A program made the position numbers and the translations under genes. Of a stretch of DNA of 64,000 nt, positions 62,496-64,000 are shown one piece after another (the first letter of the stretch is position 1; every line of letters begins with the position of its first letter). The DNA comes from JBCBGF01 sp039193455 (GTDB lineage: Bacteria; Pseudomonadota; Alphaproteobacteria; Rhodobacterales; Rhodobacteraceae). A model generated the notes under the pieces. The model did no database searches. It saw only the letters and a list, made by a program, of their open reading frames with translations, and was not told the DNA's origin. The stretch spans positions 30,317 through 94,316 of the forward strand of contig JBCCWO010000012.1 of the NCBI GenBank assembly GCA_039193455.1, in the 5' to 3' direction.

Positions 62496-62889
62496 GGGTC
62501 CGACACAGGCTTGCGGTGTACGGGAAGTCCAGTGGAAAGAGCGGCCTCTCGGCTCGAAATGGGCGGGAAGCGGACCTTCGCGGTCAGCGCAAGCAATCCG
62601 TGTCGAAAAGTTGGAAACGGACATTCAAGGTGCGCCAACATCGGGTCCTTGGCTGCGCTGCCACTTGATGCCTCGGCGCTAAAAGGGACCCGAACTGCGA
62701 CACGCGCGATAACCGGGAAGCAAAACTCTTCTTTTAGAGCGCGCAACGCCGAAACGCTGTTCTTCCCGTTCAGGTATTGCGAATGGCAGCGGCCACTTTT
62801 TGCGAAAACCTCTGCACACATACGAAGGACGCCGTGCCCAAGCGGCCGAAGTTGGGCCTTTCGACCCGTCTCCTCCGGCGTGTCTTGGC
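62496..62889. other. Gene-free stretch between cassette and LacI gene
   Basis: 394 bases. Overlapping plus-strand frames in this part have no recognisable domain or start signals. I see no RNA gene; it could hold the right end of the recombinase element. Confidence 0.45.
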
Positions 62890-63912
62890 TTATGCGACAG
62901 GTACGCTTGGAGCCTGTGCTGTCGAACCGCGTGGGACCAATTCTACAGGTAGGTTTACAGATGGAGGTCGTTTTTCGGTCCTTAACCAGGATATGATCGC
63001 GCTTGCAGACATCTCGCCCATCCGCTCAACGCTTAGCCTTACGCTTGTGAGCTGTGGGTATGTGAACTCCGATCCGGGCAGGTTCTCGATACCCATGATC
63101 GAGAACTCATTGGGAACCCGGATTTGCAGGGCGTTCAGCCTGTGCAAGGCTCCGTGTGCGATGACATCAGAGAAGCACAGGGCCGCGGTGATCTCAGGAT
63201 GCGCGCGTCGGAGGCGATCTATGCCGTCCAGACCGCCTGCCATCGAGACTTCAATCTCAAAGAGGGTAAACTCTATTCCAAAGTCCTGGTCTGCAAGTGC
63301 CTTCAGGCGCCGCTCTGTGCGGTCATTGCCAGCAACGGGTCCATGCAAAACGCCGACATGCCTGTGCCCGAGACCCGCAAAGTGTCGGGCGGCAACCGAG
63401 GCGGCTTCCCAGTTGTCATAGCCGATCGTTGGAAGGCTGCTGGCTTCATCATAGTACGATATGGCTACGACCGGGCGTTGCGTCCTTTCAATCAGGTCGT
63501 AAAGGCCGGCATCGTGCGTGACGCCAACCACGATGAGCGCTTCTGCTCCGATGTCTATCATTTTCCTGGCACGGTTCAGTTCCACGTCCGGGGCGTCGCC
63601 TGTTTGCGCGACGATGAGGGACAGGCCGTCGGTTCTGAAACGTGTCTCCAATCCGTTGACCACGCGCGCGTAGATTGCGTTGTCAAGGGTTGGCAGCAGT
63701 GCAGCAACGATACCGGAATTGCCACGGTTCATCGCGCGCGCAGCAGCGGACGGGACGAACTTCAAATCGAAGATGGCTTGCTCGACTCGGGTGCGTGTCT
63801 CGGTCGTGACTTTGTCAGGGGTATTCAGAACACGGCTGACCGTCGCGACCGACACGCCTGATCGCGTGGCAACATCCCGTAAATTGGATCGTTTTTTGAT
63901 CGGACTAAGCAT
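62890..63912 (-). CDS. LacI-family transcriptional regulator
   Basis: 340 residues. HTH at about 10-33 (NLRDVATRSGVSVATVSRVL with hinge NRGNSGIVAAL) and a periplasmic-binding-protein-like ligand domain ending about 325. LacI-family proteins sense sugars or nucleosides. The start ATG at 63912 lies within overlapping inverted repeats and its target genes probably lie beyond the window, on the plus strand. Confidence 0.9.
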   Translation of the reverse strand: MLSPIKKRSNLRDVATRSGVSVATVSRVLNTPDKVTTETRTRVEQAIFDLKFVPSAAARAMNRGNSGIVAALLPTLDNAIYARVVNGLETRFRTDGLSLIVAQTGDAPDVELNRARKMIDIGAEALIVVGVTHDAGLYDLIERTQRPVVAISYYDEASSLPTIGYDNWEAASVAARHFAGLGHRHVGVLHGPVAGNDRTERRLKALADQDFGIEFTLFEIEVSMAGGLDGIDRLRRAHPEITAALCFSDVIAHGALHRLNALQIRVPNEFSIMGIENLPGSEFTYPQLTSVRLSVERMGEMSASAIISWLRTEKRPPSVNLPVELVPRGSTAQAPSVPVA

Positions 63913-63930
63913 CTTAGTCGCGAGACTAAG
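63903..63930. promoter_or_regulatory. Three half-site inverted repeat array over the LacI start codon
   Basis: GACTAAG (63903-63909), CTTAGTC (63913-63919) and GACTAAG (63924-63930). The middle copy can pair with either outer copy: gap of 3 bases across the start codon on one side and of 4 bases (GCGA) on the other. May act as operator or as a switch of alternative hairpins in the mRNA. Confidence 0.55.
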
Positions 63931-63947
63931 CCAGAACGTTGACTCGC

Positions 63948-63959
63948 GTAACCGGTTAC
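63948..63959. promoter_or_regulatory. Palindromic LacI-type operator GTAACCGGTTAC
   Basis: Perfect 12-bp palindrome, with the central CG typical of LacI-family sites. A partial copy, AACTGGTTAC at 63971-63980, follows 12 bases later. The position between this regulator and whatever lies to the right suggests autoregulation or control of divergent genes. Confidence 0.6.
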
Positions 63960-64000
63960 ATGCACGATGAAACTGGTTACATAGCGAAAGTCTGCGCGCC

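Noticed and set aside
62511..62996. 161-codon plus-strand frame between cassette and LacI gene
   Set aside because: No domain, overlaps the LacI gene; Arg/Ser-rich shadow-like composition.

Overview
The window is about 64 kb of high-GC chromosome from an alphaproteobacterium, most likely a Rhodobacteraceae (Roseobacter-group) species. The main reasons are the separate F0 cluster atpI-atpB-atpE-atpF'-atpF, the nth-adenosine kinase pair, the mreB-mreC-mreD-mrdA-rodA cluster, an FeS-type prokaryotic photolyase, a KpsT/KpsE-type capsule export pair, a large RTX/LamG protein and a GC-rich repeat after several genes. Most of the sequence is ordinary, tightly packed core chromosome with frequent 1-8 base start/stop overlaps.

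Region by region. 0-9.9 kb: a 5'-truncated metallo-beta-lactamase-fold protein, a PfkB-type sugar kinase, a PAS protein whose kinase histidine is replaced, NAD synthetase, a secreted protein of 19 MORN repeats, an acetyltransferase, a photolyase with an overlapping SDR, and an SdiA-regulated-like secreted protein. 9.9-11.6 kb: leuA preceded by a leucine-rich leader peptide and a hairpin (attenuator candidate). 11.7-14.5 kb: antiporter, acetyltransferase, GhrA-type reductase. 14.4-20.0 kb: the cell elongation cluster. 20-23 kb: SseB-like protein, uracil-DNA glycosylase-like protein, and an ArsR repressor coupled to a permease behind a perfect palindromic operator. 23-25.4 kb: polysaccharide export ATPase and chain-length/export protein. 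25.4-36 kb: murQ, a GGDEF-EAL protein, HIT protein, a GT14-like glycosyltransferase divergent from a sulfotransferase, a FadR-type regulator, a nitrilase-acetyltransferase pair and an OmpA lipoprotein. 36-42.9 kb: DNA repair genes (Ada-like, nth), adenosine kinase, ATP synthase F0 genes, a DMT exporter divergent from an ArsR gene.

42.9-52 kb is the most accessory part: a frameshifted MmcQ/YjbR gene, a VOC protein, an Imm11-like remnant without a start, a cytoplasmic S41-like peptidase, a cupin, and a 1,578-residue RTX/LamG protein containing a duplicated module of about 200 residues that I cannot assign to a named family. AT-rich non-coding DNA flanks this large gene.

52-59.8 kb returns to core genes: a SAF-domain oxidoreductase, then hisB-hisH, hisA and hisF-hisE on the plus strand, with two small exported-protein genes set between them on the opposite strand, then a CoA-binding protein, a YHS-domain protein, a zinc-ribbon protein and an RlmB-type methyltransferase. 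At 59,968 a tRNA-Tyr(GUA) is followed by a cassette (large serine recombinase, DUF2924 protein, 68-residue protein) that looks like mobile DNA, and the window ends with a LacI-type regulator whose start codon and upstream region carry several inverted repeats.
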